Positions 43,384 to 54,064 of a DNA stretch of 64,000 nucleotides are shown here, one piece after another (within the stretch, counting starts at the first letter, position 1; each line of letters begins with the position of its first letter). The notes below the pieces were generated by a model, which did no database searches, had not been told where the DNA came from, and saw only the letters and a list, made by a program, of their open reading frames with translations. The position numbers were made by a program, and so were the translations under genes. This DNA is from Tubiluchus corallicola (lineage: Eukaryota; Priapulida; Priapulimorpha; Priapulimorphida; Tubiluchidae): the NCBI GenBank assembly GCA_030141605.1, contig JAQGDQ010000810.1, positions 29,212-93,211 of the forward strand, in the 5' to 3' direction.

Positions 43384-43733
43384 TTAACGATTGTGTGTGA
43401 TATTGAAAATTACATGAGTATGACCATAAAGGAACGCAGAACATGACGGCTGTAAATGATTGAAGGTAAAATTTGAAATTAGATTAAAAAACGAAAAATA
43501 TATTTTCACTTTTTGTAGGTACAGTACTTTCTATCGCCCTTCCATTTATTGATCATCGTCACTAAGTTTCGACCCCAGACTTTTGCAATAAGCCTTTTCA
43601 CAGTTCCAGCGATTAATGATGATCGTGAAAAGGTCAAAGGTTAAGTGTACCAGACAACACATTTGTGTATACCTGACAACGCCTTGCAGCCATGCTGTTG
43701 TATTAGTAGTAGCAATAAAAAGAAAATGTTAGA

Positions 43734-43734
<1 letters not shown>

Positions 43735-43767
<33 letters not shown>

Positions 43768-43805
43768 GTGGTAGTAGTAGTAGTAGCAGTAGTAGTAGTA
43801 GTAGC

Positions 43806-43842
<37 letters not shown>

Positions 43843-43905
43843 ATAGTAATAGCAAGAGCAACAGCAGCAACAACAACAACGTCAACAACAACAACAACAA
43901 CACTT
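43735..43905. repeat. Compound trinucleotide microsatellite
   Basis: (AAT)n, then (AGT)n with AGC interruptions, then (CAA)n blocks follow each other without a gap. Homopolymer-like ORFs on both strands are artefacts. Confidence 0.95.
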
Positions 43906-44420
43906 ATGCTTTCTACTTGCACCAGCATATGCCGATTTTAAATCATATCGTAAACATGTTCACAACTTCTGCTAAGCATCACAAGATGGCGCTATTAAAT
44001 ATACATACATACGTATATTCAGGGTTGGATTACCAACAAGCTAGTATAGGCTGCAGTGTATATTCAGGGCCTGCCTCTGAAGCCCTTCTATTTGAAATAC
44101 AGTTTCAGCTATGCAAACATTACTAAATAATTATCACAAGTAAAAAAATATTCGAAACAAGCTCGAGCAAATGAAAGGGTGGTCATAGTCCGACCCTGCG
44201 TGTATTTGTTACGTACATCGTCGGCATACAGTAGGTAATTTATATACGTAATTCTTAATTTACGCGTAACGTTTTGAATTTAATCATTCATGAGTTTGAA
44301 AACAAGGTGACAAAATTCCACCTTGCCTAAATGACAATCGTAACTCTAAAAGGGTTATCTCATTGTGTTGTCGAGTTTATGTTAGCTGCAAACGCAAACA
44401 CCCAAGTAATGTAATAATTT
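43906..44420. other. Intergenic sequence
   Basis: No gene or element recognised. An imperfect repeat of a TATTCAGGG(T/C) motif occurs at 44017 and 44061. Confidence 0.35.
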
Positions 44421-44423
44421 AAT

Positions 44424-44429
44424 TTTATT
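44424..44429 (-). terminator. Polyadenylation signal of the Gly/Tyr-rich gene
   Basis: TTTATT on the + strand is AATAAA on the - strand, about 77 nt after the stop codon, a normal spacing for a short 3' UTR. Confidence 0.55.
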
Positions 44430-44505
44430 AATAAATATTAGTGTAGTGTACGGGTCCAAATAAATTAGTTCTATGATTTACAAGTTATAGCCAAAATAAT
44501 GAATG

Positions 44506-44961
44506 TTAAGACTCCGACGGGTAGAAGCCACCATAACCCCGGTTGTAGCTATTATAATCCGGTGTCAGGACAGAACCGTAACCACCATAACCATAGCCGC
44601 CGGACGGGCCACTACTCAGGCCAGAACCGTAACCACCATAACCGTAGCCGCCGGACAGGCCACTACCAAAGCCAGAACCATAACCGTAGCCGCCGGACGG
44701 GCCACTACCAAAGCCAGAACCGTAACCACCATAACGAGAGCCATAACCACCATATCCCGAGCCGAGACCATAGCCACTGTAACCACCATAACCGCCATAT
44801 CCCGAGCCTGTTCCGTAGCCGTAACTGTAACCGCGACTGTAACCATGTCCCCTGCCTTGTCCGTACCCGCCATAACCAGCACCATAGCCCGGAGTTCCGT
44901 AGCTGTAACTCTGGAAATAGCCGTTAGGAGCGCGCGGGGGCATGGCATACACTACAGTTAC
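44506..44961 (-). CDS. Gly/Tyr-rich protein, coding exon 2
   Basis: On the - strand, acceptor CTATATTTCAG precedes GTAACTGTAGTGTATGCC (VTVVYA). Phase 0. It encodes the end of the signal peptide and the whole mature repeat region; TAA stop at 44508-44506. Confidence 0.92.
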   Translation of the reverse strand, partial: VTVVYAMPPRAPNGYFQSYSYGTPGYGAGYGGYGQGRGHGYSRGYSYGYGTGSGYGGYGGYSGYGLGSGYGGYGSRYGGYGSGFGSGPSGGYGYGSGFGSGLSGGYGYGGYGSGLSSGPSGGYGYGGYGSVLTPDYNSYNRGYGGFYPSES

Positions 44962-45429
44962 CTGAAATATAGAATAAAGTACTAAGTTATATAACAGAGG
45001 CAGTTTGAGCATTGAGCATGTCCCAAAAACTAGCAGACCACACAAAGTTATATTACTTAACAGAAAACTTAGCAGACCACACAAAGTTATATTGCTGTAC
45101 AGCATGTCCCAAAAACTTAGCAGACCACACAAAGTTGTTTACTGCAATTTTACAGAATGTCCCAAAAAACTTTAAGCAGAGGCAGTTTAGTATCTGTAAA
45201 AGTGATGACTCCAGAAAATTCTTCCAAGGCGATGGTATTATCGCATAAGTGAACTAAAGAATTTAAAAAAATGTTAAAAAGTTGAGCTTTAATGAAACCA
45301 TTTTCTTTTTTTAAGCTTTAATCATCAGTACAGTAACGAAAAAGAATATTCTCGATAAGTACCACATTAGTAACTTACTATTGCCAACAGGACAGAGATT
45401 ACGACGACTAGTCCGCCTGCAGTTTTCAT
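44506..45429 (-). CDS. Secreted Gly/Tyr-rich structural-type protein
   Basis: Coding exons 45429-45379 and 44961-44506 join in phase 0 to 168 residues. Residues 1-23 (MKTAGGLVVVISVLLAIVTV then VYA) form a textbook signal peptide, cut after VYA. The mature part starts MPPRAPNGYFQS and is mainly GYG, GGYG, GSGF and GPSGGYGYG repeats ending GGFYPSES. It has no Cys and few charges apart from some Arg. Such sequences occur in cuticle, tube, shell-matrix and silk-like proteins and in some Gly/Tyr-rich antimicrobial peptides. I infer an extracellular structural role; the exact family is unknown. A leader exon and TATA box lie upstream. The coding repeat is about 27-30 bp based, so length may vary between alleles. 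Confidence 0.9.
45015..45170. repeat. Three-copy short tandem repeat in the intron of the Gly/Tyr-rich gene
   Basis: AGCAGACCACACAAAGTT recurs at about 45031, 45070 and 45119, partly with CATGTCCCAAAAACT in front. It is non-coding. Confidence 0.8.
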
Positions 45430-45448
45430 TTTGGTTTTTTGAATTTTT
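45379..45448 (-). CDS. Gly/Tyr-rich protein, exon with start codon and signal peptide
   Basis: On the - strand, acceptor TTTTTGTTGCAG ends at 45449 and the exon runs to donor GCAATA/GTAAGT (intron from 45378). The ATG at 45429-45427 is the first in the exon, after 19 nt of leader. It encodes MKTAGGLVVVISVLLAI. Confidence 0.88.
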
Positions 45449-45562
45449 CTGCAACAAAAAATGAAATACTGTCAAGTCGAAAGCATGGACTGATAATACA
45501 TAATATTACACAGCATTTTTCGATTAGCTAATATAACAACGAAAATGAACGTTTCTACTTAC

Positions 45563-45605
45563 CCGGATGTGAAAACAGAAGCAGAAACGTGAAAATGAGA
45601 CCGAG
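45563..45605 (-). other. Probable 5' UTR exon of the Gly/Tyr-rich gene
   Basis: On the - strand a donor CATCCGG/GTAAGT ends an exon at 45563. The TATA box places its start near 45605. It contains no ATG in a good context. A short non-coding leader exon is common in highly expressed secreted-protein genes. Confidence 0.55.
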
Positions 45606-45631
45606 TCTAGCGATTGTCCTCTCCCGATGTG

Positions 45632-45639
45632 TTTATATA
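45632..45639 (-). promoter_or_regulatory. TATA box of the Gly/Tyr-rich gene
   Basis: TATATAAA on the - strand, in the context AGTATATAAACACATCGG, about 30 nt before the inferred leader exon. A canonical TATA suggests tissue-specific, strong expression. Confidence 0.7.
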
Positions 45640-45649
45640 CTATTGTGGA

Positions 45650-46330
45650 ACAAACCATTCAGCTACAGCGGGGGGTGGCGCATGCATTGTCCCAAACTCA
45701 AAGCTTCAATTTCAAAAATTCTACAGTAATAAAAGTAACCACAGGAGATAATAACTGACGACTGTGTGACAATTTGTCCAGCTGGTTTCTAAAATTCATT
45801 TAAACTGTACGCACAAAATTCCCCTGTGTTAGTTTACGTACCATAAATAAATTTACCCCGTAAGAAGCGAAATTGTAACCAGTTTGAATAATCTAGACGC
45901 CCAAGGCTTGAATGGCTGTTTTATTGAAACCTGTCTGTAACTGTACTTAAAGCACAACTGTAGGTGAAAATAATCTACTCTTTAAAATACTGAAAGCAAA
46001 CATACTATTTTATCAAAAACTACTTTAATTTATTGAGTATTTATTAAGTAAATTTCATACTATTAAAAAATCACAAAATGAAAGAATGATTACGATTACC
46101 ACAGCAACAGAATTTCGCGTTTGCGCCACTAGTTCTTCATTTTGCAATTCCCTAGTTAGACAGGCACTAGCGCCTGCATTTCCGAAACGCATTATACAAA
46201 AGCAGGTGCTGTACCTCTTTGTTCAGATGTGTTAGTTTGTGACGTACCATTAACAGTGACTTTTGAACATTAATAAGCATAAAAAATTAACACACCAACC
46301 TTTTTTTCACTTGAGCAAGACGGTTAAGAA
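45650..46330. other. Intergenic sequence
   Basis: Unique-looking, AT-rich, including the upstream region of the - strand gene. No further gene is seen. Confidence 0.4.
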
Positions 46331-46337
46331 TGCCTCT

Positions 46338-46339
46338 CT

Positions 46340-46395
<56 letters not shown>
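46338..46395. repeat. (TC)n microsatellite
   Basis: About 28 uninterrupted TC units followed by CTCCTCTC. Confidence 0.97.
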
Positions 46396-46398
<3 letters not shown>

Positions 46399-46639
46399 CA
46401 TTTTCTTTACTGTTACTCGTAGACTTAGTGACTTTATTAACTGGTCTACGGTTTCAACAGAAGACCATACTTAAGGTGAACAGACAATTTCAAACTAATA
46501 ACAGTTGGATATTGCAAATACTCATCAATCCGATATTTTAGGTATTCTATAGATAAGCAGGTGGCGCCATCTATAAACAAAAATTTGACATATCATTCAG
46601 TGTACAGCAGAATCATCGTAGAAAACTTGAAGTTCCCAG

Positions 46640-47028
46640 TAAGTTTGGGTACAGGTTAAATTTGGTTCTGGTAAATTTGGTACTAAGAAATTTTGGTACT
46701 GCAGAAAATTTTCTACTAGAATTTTTGGGACAGAAATAGTATGAAAATTTTAGCACTGGGAAAAATAAAAAATTTGTATAGTACTTTTGATAGAAGTAAA
46801 TCTGGCAAAATGGTACGGAACAGGTTTGGTGCTAGGAAAGTTTAGTCCTGGAAAAGTTTAGTACTAAACAAATTTGATACAGAGAAAGTTTGGTACAAGA
46901 AAAGTTTGTTACTATAGGAAAATGTCTTTTCTATAACTTACTTTAAAAAGTTATAGACGTACATAGCCTGCACTAGTCTTTATTTGGTTTTTTGTTTAAT
47001 TTCTAATTTTTTGGTACTTCAGTGTTAC

Positions 47029-47081
<53 letters not shown>

Positions 47082-47715
47082 GTCTGTCACTCTTATTTTG
47101 TGATCATCTTCATCATAGTAATCCTCATCATCATCATCATTACTGTCATCACTGTAATTTTTGTTGTTTTGTTACTGTTGTCATTGCTGTTGCCAAATTA
47201 CCATTATTATTTTTGTGGTTATTGTCGATGTCATCGTTGTTGTTGCCATTATTTGCTTGTTTCTTGTTTGTCACCATCATCGTCATCATCATCATCATCG
47301 TTATCGTCGCTATCGTCATCGTTACATTTGCTCTTTTATTGCTGTTGTTGTTGCAATTATTTTGAAAAAGATATAGAAAGTCTCTCTCTTTCTGTTTAGT
47401 GCCAAATTTTCCACTACCAAACATTCCTAGTACGAAATTCTCCCAGTACCATATTTTCATAGACTCACAGTACCAAAATTTTCTTGTACCGCATTTTTAC
47501 GGTACCACTATATTAGTGGTTACCAAACATTCTCTATTATAGACTTTGCTTGCACCAAAAATTCCTTGTACCTGAAGACTATAGTACAAAATTTTTCTGT
47601 ACGAAAATTTCCATGTGACAGTACCAATTTTGACAGTTCCTGACTTTCCTCGTACCAAATTTACCAGTACTAAACTTGTCGGTACCAAACATTTCTACAT
47701 TTTCCTTGGAGCACA
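46640..47715. repeat. Inverted array of GGTAC/AATTT motifs around trinucleotide microsatellites
   Basis: The left arm (46640-46920) repeats degenerate units like AAATTTGGTACT about every 14-30 bp. The right arm (47398-47715) has the complement, like AGTACCAAATTT. Between them are (TTG)n at 47028-47080, CAT/ATC-rich blocks at 47105-47145 and 47270-47330, and TTG-rich stretches. The order of parts matches 40058-40500. It looks like a foldback built from a short degenerate repeat. Not coding. Confidence 0.75.
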
Positions 47716-47910
47716 TTTTCTTTCTGTACGTTAAACCCTTTCTCAGTGTGTTAAGAATTTATGAACTTATGAAGAGAGTGTGAAATTCGGAAATTGAAAA
47801 AGTCTGTTGAGCTTGAATCAATGCCTAATTATGGCTAACCTGTCCCAATTTAACCTTCTCTCATACAGACGCGGACTAGTCAGTTTCCTTAATGAGAATA
47901 TCGTTCATGG

Positions 47911-47922
47911 TTCTGGAACGTC
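47911..47922 (+). promoter_or_regulatory. Heat-shock element (distal)
   Basis: TTCTGGAACGTC matches alternating nTTCnnGAAn units with a weak third unit, about 365 bp before the small HSP start. A looser GAATATCGTTC lies just upstream. Confidence 0.5.
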
Positions 47923-48004
47923 GAACATGCATACGTCACAGCTGGTCGACATTCCGTCTGTCAGAATCACTCCAGTTATTTATAGCAAAGCGACGAGCGG
48001 CATG

Positions 48005-48012
48005 TTCTAGAA
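48005..48012 (+). promoter_or_regulatory. Heat-shock element (proximal)
   Basis: TTCTAGAA is a perfect inverted pair of HSF half-sites, about 270 bp before the ATG. A TATA-like AAATATATTG follows about 25 bp downstream, consistent with a leader of about 200 nt. Confidence 0.55.
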
Positions 48013-48275
48013 AATCCCCCCGCTTTTATCAGCTGAAATATATTGACTGGGGACGCGGAGAGAGCTGAGATTCAACCTCGGAGTTTGACGGATTCACAAG
48101 TTCCACCAGTTTTGCGTGAGTTGAAATATCTGTCCGTGTCGTCTGCGCAGATCAATAACAATTAATATACGGGTAGCTGCTGCTGCTGTAGTGCGTAGTA
48201 AGCTGCAGTGAACAGAAGTTACTACTGTATGTGATTGTGTTCTGTGAGCTTCCGTACAATAGCTAGTGGTGAACA

Positions 48276-48863
48276 ATGGCGCAGCCGGGTACACACACGA
48301 CAACAAAAACGACCTACAGAACCGAAAAGAATATAAAGTTGGTTCCAACTACCAAGCTAAATTTCAGGCTGGTGGATCGCGAATTCGATTCCAAACCGGA
48401 TCGCATGCGAGCCGAAATTCAGCGCATGGAGCAGGAGATGGAAAAGCTGAGGAAGGAGTTTTGGGGTGGAGCCGGCTTTCCGGGTGGAATGTCCCCGTTC
48501 GGCAGCGGCGATAACACCTCTTCATCAACACGTCAGGTCACCTCCATTACCAGGACGTCGCGATCTACGCAGGGCTCAGAGATGGGAAAAGATTTTCCCA
48601 CCCACGATTTTTCAGCCGACTTTCCTTCAAGAGATCTTAGCAGTTCCATGCCACCCATGGTGACTAGTATGGGAGGGGGCGACATGTCATCATGGATTCT
48701 TGGAAGTCAGAACAGCCCCCTGGTCAGGGAAGGGGAAGACGGAAAGGAGTTGAAATTACGGTTTGACGTCAGCGAGTATCAGCCTGAAGAATTGGAGGTG
48801 AAGACAATCGATAATAAACTGCAGGTTCATGCAAAACACGAGGAAAATACAGAAAACAGAAAG
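48276..48863 (+). CDS. Small HSP coding exon 1
   Basis: The first ATG (AACAATGGCGC) begins MAQPGTHTTTKTTYRTEKN. Donor AGAAAG/GTAAGG at 48864, phase 0. It encodes 196 residues: the N-terminal region and the first half of the alpha-crystallin domain. Confidence 0.95.
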
Positions 48864-51573
48864 GTAAGGTTAAGTTAGAGCTTTATGTTAAGCATCATTG
48901 TGTAATTTGAATTATGAATTATGAATTTATTCCACAGCAACTCAAACATACATACAAGTTGATATTACATTGAAAAAAAGTAAATAAACTATGCGAGTTA
49001 CTGTGAGGAGGAGGAAGGAGCATTGAGCTTTCGAGTCCTCCTCCAGATAAGCGAAACAATTGACAATTAACATTACATTTTCATCAGTTGTAACGTACAT
49101 TAGAACAAAATAAGTTTTGTTTGTAACTTAGGATCAGGATGAGTAAAATTGTGAGTTAATGATACCGTTGTAGTAGGTAATTCTTTAATGCTTTTTTAAA
49201 TTGATAAAGATTAAGAGTATTCATTTCACGCGGAATTGATGAACATATTTTAATAGCATCGTATTTTGATGACTGTTTCGTTATATTTGTTTTTGGAAGA
49301 GGGAGTACATAGTTTTCGATGAATATCTTGTGTAACGATCATGTTGATTTGAAACTGGACTAAAGTATGACTGTAATCTGTTTGATACCTTCATTAATTA
49401 GTGCGCTACAGACATCCTATAATGTCATTTTAGAAAATCAAACAGATAAATTAACTAAATTTTGGAATTATGTAAATGTTAAAAATTAAACATTTTTGCT
49501 GTAAAATAGCTTCAGAACTGCGTAGACGGGAAGGGGTGACGTCACTATAAGTATAAACAACTGTAAAATAAGACGCACCGTTTAAGTCATAGTTACAGCC
49601 TGTCATGTGCCAAGACCCACCGTTCAGACTTGCGTTTATTACGGGTACGCAGTGAACGCACGCTTACGTAATTGAGTGCTAGCTTTATAATAGCTATACT
49701 GAAGTGGCAGTGTGGGTGGACCTTTACTAACTGCAAATTTTTTCTTCCCACAAGATGCATATTTATTTAAATTCACACCAAGAACTACATTAACTTTTTG
49801 ATTGATTTAATTGATCTTAATTGATTTGATTGATTGATTAGATTGATCTAAGCTTAATTTTCTAAATTCCTCATCTTGGTGGAACTTTCGTGTGAGCTTA
49901 TGTATAGCGTTGAATTGCAAACAACGGCTAATATGCCTCTAACTCAGAGAATTATCCTTGATAATCATATGGGTGCTGGTACAGCCACAACCATCTACAT
50001 TAACTAGGCCCTGCCGTATTCCGGCTTTCACAGCGTCGAATTGCATGTGTAACAAATTTAAGAAGTATTGTGTACTAAAGTACAATACTTAATTACTTAT
50101 AGCACCTGTGCTACCATCTACAGAGTTTTTCAAAAGGTGGCCCACCGTCGTGACACACGATTTCGTTTGTTAATGATTATTAATTATTTTTGAAAACCAA
50201 TCTTTTTATTAATTTAATTCGTTAAATTAGTTAGAGAAATGAGGTCGGTAACCCAATGATAAATCAAACATTTACATTTTGATATCAAACTTAAAAGATG
50301 GAAATGTAGAAAAGTTGAGATACAGCTTGGATTTGAACCAGAGACCTTCGGCCAACTGAATTCGGCATTTTCAATGTGATTTTAACTAATTATTTTTACT
50401 TTGATTAATTAATTAATCCTCGCAGGTATGTCACCTAAATTAGGTAATTTTGAAATACTAGAATTTTTCAACATACTTTACAAATACAATTACTTTGTGG
50501 GAAAGCAAGGCTGTCATCAATTCTTGGATACTGGGATGCCATGTCGACCATCCAGTTACTCCGCCAAACCCAGTAAGGCATGGTAGCAGCTGTTGATCGC
50601 TTTTGTTCTGCACTGAGTTTCTATGTAAAATAAAAGTATTTTATTGACTATTTGTAAGTATTTTATTAATGGTAAGCGATTCTTGATGCTCTACTGTACA
50701 TAATGCCCACAATAGTGTAACAGACACACACACACACGGGCCAAACTCCATTAAAATATGACGGTAGAAGCCCAAAATTAATTAAATTTCGATACCTTGA
50801 AAGACAGCAAATGTAAAAACGTTGTGTTGCTGCCGGTATTCGAACCAGGGATCTTCTGCTTACATTGCAGACGCTCTTACCACCAGGCTATTGCATCTTC
50901 TAGTGTTAAAATGCAGTCTGAAAAAGATTAGTGAACGATTAGTGGCTAGAGATTAAGGAAATCTCTAAAAAAGATTAGCGAACGATTAGTGATTAGAGAC
51001 TAAGAAATTTCTAAAAAAGATTTGTGAAATATTTAAAGATATGTGACTCCATTAAAATTAATCTAATTAGTTGGAATTGCCCAGGTATGAGCGGCGTAAC
51101 CGTGGAAGGAAATACTGAATTTGGTTATCCATTTATAAAGTAAAACCTCGGACTGCTTTCACCATTAGAATGTGCAGTGGCCTAGTGGTTGGAGTATCTG
51201 CAATGCAAGAAGAGGGTCCCTGTTTCAAATCTAAGGTGCATTTGCATCTTTTTTACATTTCAAGTTTGCTTTCAAAATTTAATTAATTTTTGTTTTGTAA
51301 CGTTAATAACAACCTTAACAGTAAGATTATGATACCGATTATAATATGATTAATCTTCTTGTAGATGAAAACTGCTGATTATAAAGCAATACCCGCATCT
51401 TCCCTTTTATTTTGCAGGTATTCAGAGAATTCCACAAGGAGTTTCTTCTCCCCAAGAACGTCGATCCTGAATCCTTGAAGAGCTCGCTATCAGCTGATGG
51501 TATTCTGACAGTCGACGCGCCCCTGGCGTTACCGGCGCCCAGAGAACACGCTATACCGATTGCCCAGTCTTAA
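48276..51573 (+). CDS. Small heat-shock protein (alpha-crystallin family)
   Basis: Exons 48276-48863 and 51418-51573 join in phase 0 to 247 residues. The N-terminal region (1-155) has a Thr-rich start, a charged coiled helix (RMRAEIQRMEQEMEKLRKEF), Gly/Phe and Ser-rich stretches. The alpha-crystallin domain (about 157-233) reads LKLRFDVSEYQPEELEVKTI through REFHKEFLLPKN and LSADGILTVDAPL. The C-terminal IPI (242-244) is the I-x-I motif that docks into a neighbouring subunit's domain. There is one domain only, unlike the two-domain forms of flatworms. It is an ATP-independent holdase chaperone in the cytosol, forming oligomers. Heat-shock elements upstream suggest stress induction. The intron splits the domain at ENRK/VFREF. 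Confidence 0.95.
48905..49385 (-). mobile_element. 5'-truncated LINE 3' end, copy 2 (intron of small HSP)
   Basis: About 95% identical to 28940-29410, with the same 3' boundary (GAATTATGAATTATGAA) but truncated earlier at the 5' side, the hallmark of target-primed reverse transcription. The ORF2 remnant is broken by a one-base deletion near 49319. Confidence 0.85.
49386..50240. other. Small HSP intron, no recognised element
   Basis: AT-rich, with TTGATTGATT-type short repeats near 49800-49850. No exon is supported. Confidence 0.4.
50250..50375 (-). repeat. tRNA-like SINE, copy 1
   Basis: The - strand has box B-like TCTCTGGTTCAAATCC after CAGTTGGCCGAAGG, followed by a body with TTTCTACATTTCCATC and ATCAAAATG. 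It shares layout with copies at 50760 and 51170. The head is incomplete. Confidence 0.5.
50755..50910 (-). repeat. tRNA-like SINE, copy 2
   Basis: The - strand head has box A-like TAGCCTGGTGG, stem CTGC/GCAG around AATGTAA, and box B CTGGTTCGAATACC. The body has TTTTTACATTTGCTGTC and CGAAATTTAATTAATTTT. Position 33 is A, not T, and the acceptor stem does not pair, so it is not a working tRNA. Confidence 0.65.
51170..51300 (+). repeat. tRNA-like SINE, copy 3
   Basis: The head GCAGTGGCCTAGTGGTTGGA has a good box A; TCTGCAATGCAAG matches copy 2; box B is TGTTTCAAATC. The body has TTTTTTACATTTCAAG and AAAATTTAATTAATTTTT. Opposite orientation to the other two. Confidence 0.65.
51418..51573 (+). 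CDS. Small HSP coding exon 2
   Basis: Acceptor TTTATTTTGCAG; GTA TTC starts VFREFHKEFLLPKNVDPESL. It encodes 51 residues: the second half of the alpha-crystallin domain, a Pro/Ala linker and the IPI motif, ending AQS and TAA at 51571-51573. Confidence 0.95.
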   Translation, partial: VFREFHKEFLLPKNVDPESLKSSLSADGILTVDAPLALPAPREHAIPIAQS

Positions 51574-52435
51574 GTGCATTAATCGTTCAAAGAAAAAAGC
51601 GAGGTCTTTTGCCCGTTGCTTTTGTATACTTCACGTCTTTTTTATGGCCTGTACTTGTTAAGTTTCTGGAGTTCGAAACGCAGGCAGAGATTTGGAGGCA
51701 TCCCCTCCTATCCCAGCCTCTCTCTTTGGCAGATTAAGCTGTTTGGGTTTACCGTGTTGGTTGCGAGTTCATAACTGTTTTATAATAACAAACGAACTAT
51801 TTTTACCGGACTATTTTAACGAGTTGGTCCAGTATTTACTTTGTTTAAAGAGAGAGAGAAGACAAATGCGTTTTTAATTTAATCATTTCATCAACGTTAC
51901 CTAAGTTGACGTATCATAACTTCGTCTCAGACTTTGTAAAATCGACTTCTGTTTTCGTGCTGTACTTAGTGTAAAATTTTAATGGCCAATTTGCCAATTT
52001 TGTTACGTCTAATTCGTGTTTGTTTATCATGACGCCTTTCAACACTGTTTTGTTCAATATAACGAGCGCACGATAATTCTAATTATAGCTTTTAAAATAG
52101 CGCCACCTATCTGGTTTTGTTTGCATTAAAGTCTTGTAGCTTCAAGCAGACCTATTCTTGTCAAGTTGTGATACTCGTAAACGGAAATACGTATTAAAGT
52201 AACAGGAAAAAGAGACGAAAAAATCACAATTTTGGGTAAGAGAGAAGGTCAGGTGACCAAACAAAAATATTCAAGTCAGTGGCAATTTATTTAAGTACCA
52301 TAAGCAATTCGTTTTTTTTCCTGTGACTTTTTTCTTCTGACTTTTTCTGTGATTTTTTACCTGTGTGTTTATTTACTAATGAGTTTTTACCTGGATTCTC
52401 GTAAACTCAGTAGTTGAAATGATAAAAAAACTTTG
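51574..52435. other. Probable 3' UTR and downstream region of the small HSP
   Basis: No exon follows. ATTAAA at about 52125 could be the polyadenylation signal, giving a 3' UTR of about 570 nt. GAGAGAGAGAAG and T-rich runs are otherwise unremarkable. Confidence 0.35.
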
Positions 52436-52439
52436 AAAT

Positions 52440-53215
52440 GACTGGCTGCTTATACGCCAGTCTGGAAAAATGTTTTGTACTAATTGCGACTTGGGAGCCC
52501 ATCTATTGGCTGCTTATACGCCAGTCTGGGAAAATGTTTTGTACTAATAGCGACTTGGGAGCCCATCTATTGGCTGCTTGTACGCCAGTCTGGAAAAATG
52601 TTTTGTACTAATAGCGACTTGGGAGCCCATCTATTGGCTGCTTGTACGCCAGTTTGGAAAAATGTTTTGTACTAATAGCGACTTGGGAGCCCATCTATTG
52701 GCTGCTTATACGCCATTCTGGGAAAACGTTTTGTACTAATAGCGACTTGGGAGCCCATCTATTGGCTGCTTATACGCCAGTCTGGGAAAACGTTTTGTAC
52801 TAATAGCGACTTGCGAGCCCATCTATTGGCTGCTTATACGCCAGTCTGGGAAAACGTTTTGTACTAATAGCGACTTGGGAGCCCATCTATTGGCTGCTTA
52901 TACGCCAGTCTGGGAAAACGTTTTGTACTAATAGCGACTTGGGAGCCCATCTATTGGCTGCTTATACGCCAGTCTGGGAAAACGTTTTGTACTAATAGCG
53001 ACGTGGGAGCCCATCTATTGGCTGCTTATACGCCAGTCTGGGAAAACGTTTTGTACTAATAGCGACGAGGGAGCCCATCTATTGGCTGCTTATACGCCAG
53101 TCTGGGAAAACGTTTTGTACTAATAGCGACTTGGGAGCCCATCTATTGGCTGCTTATACGCCAGTCTGGGAAAATATTTTGTACTAATAGCGGCTTGGGA
53201 GCCCATCTATTTTTA
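52440..53215. repeat. 64-bp minisatellite, about 12 copies
   Basis: The monomer contains GGCTGCTTATACGCCAGTCT, GGGAAAACGTTTTGTACTAA and TAGCGACTTGGGAGCCCATC; period 64 bp (units start at 52444, 52508, 52572 and so on). Not coding. Confidence 0.95.
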
Positions 53216-54060
53216 TTTTTCATGCTAAATCTTGTAAGTGCCCTGAATTTTGTACAGTATTCTTGAATGTACACTCAAATTTTACTGTCTGGTTCTCCTA
53301 CAACTATTTCTCTTATGAGTAAAAATGGTGTTACAAAACTTGTTCATTATTGTCAATTTTGTGTTACGTAATAAACAGCTAACTACGTATGATATATCAT
53401 GCTTTTCTTAGCCTAATGTAAGCTTATGCTTATGTCATTAGAAGTGTTATTGGTGGAATGCAGTGGAATACTTATTCGACCTCCCTATAGACATTATTAC
53501 TTCAAGGAAGACAGGATGATTTTTCGTATACTACCTCATTTTTAAGTCCGATGAAAAGTATACATTTTAACACAATTAATACTGCAAAAGCGTTTCTGAT
53601 AATTAAATAATAGATTAAAAACTTAATTAGCCCAACTATTAATGACATCACAAACTAATATAATTTTCAACAGCAAAAATAATCTACGAGCGTCCTTGCG
53701 AAAGCGAAAATTGAAGTTCAGTGTTACTGTAAGATATTCAGTGTGTTTTGTTAAAACTAGGCACGTTTTAAAAAATTCAAGTTTCAAATTTACCGCTGTG
53801 CTCACGCATGAGCTGTCGAACGTGTGTAATTCGTCACAAACTAACACATCTGAACTGAGAGGTACAAATTGTCACTGATGGCTTCTTTGCAGCTTTTATT
53901 CAGCAAGCTGTTAGAACTGAAAATATTTTAAAAGAAACGAAATTACGGCGAATTTTCGCGCATAGTAAAAACAATTCGCATGTTTTGAACGCAACGCGCG
54001 ACAGCTTTGCTTTTCTAACGCAATTTTTAGAGCATAAACCTTCGTCAGGAGGAGGGGGAA
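53216..54060. other. Intergenic sequence
   Basis: AT-rich; no gene or element recognised. A short ORF pair near 53640-53870 has no domain and no splice context. Confidence 0.4.
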
Positions 54061-54064
54061 GATT

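Noticed and set aside
43641-43941. Poly-Val/Ile and poly-Leu/Thr ORFs
   Set aside because: Trinucleotide microsatellite translated in different frames.
47807-48010. Upstream ORF of 67 codons before the small HSP
   Set aside because: It overlaps the heat-shock elements and promoter; no conserved features.
50842-50905. Functional tRNA gene on the - strand
   Set aside because: No T at position 33, poor acceptor and D stems, and a shared SINE body downstream.
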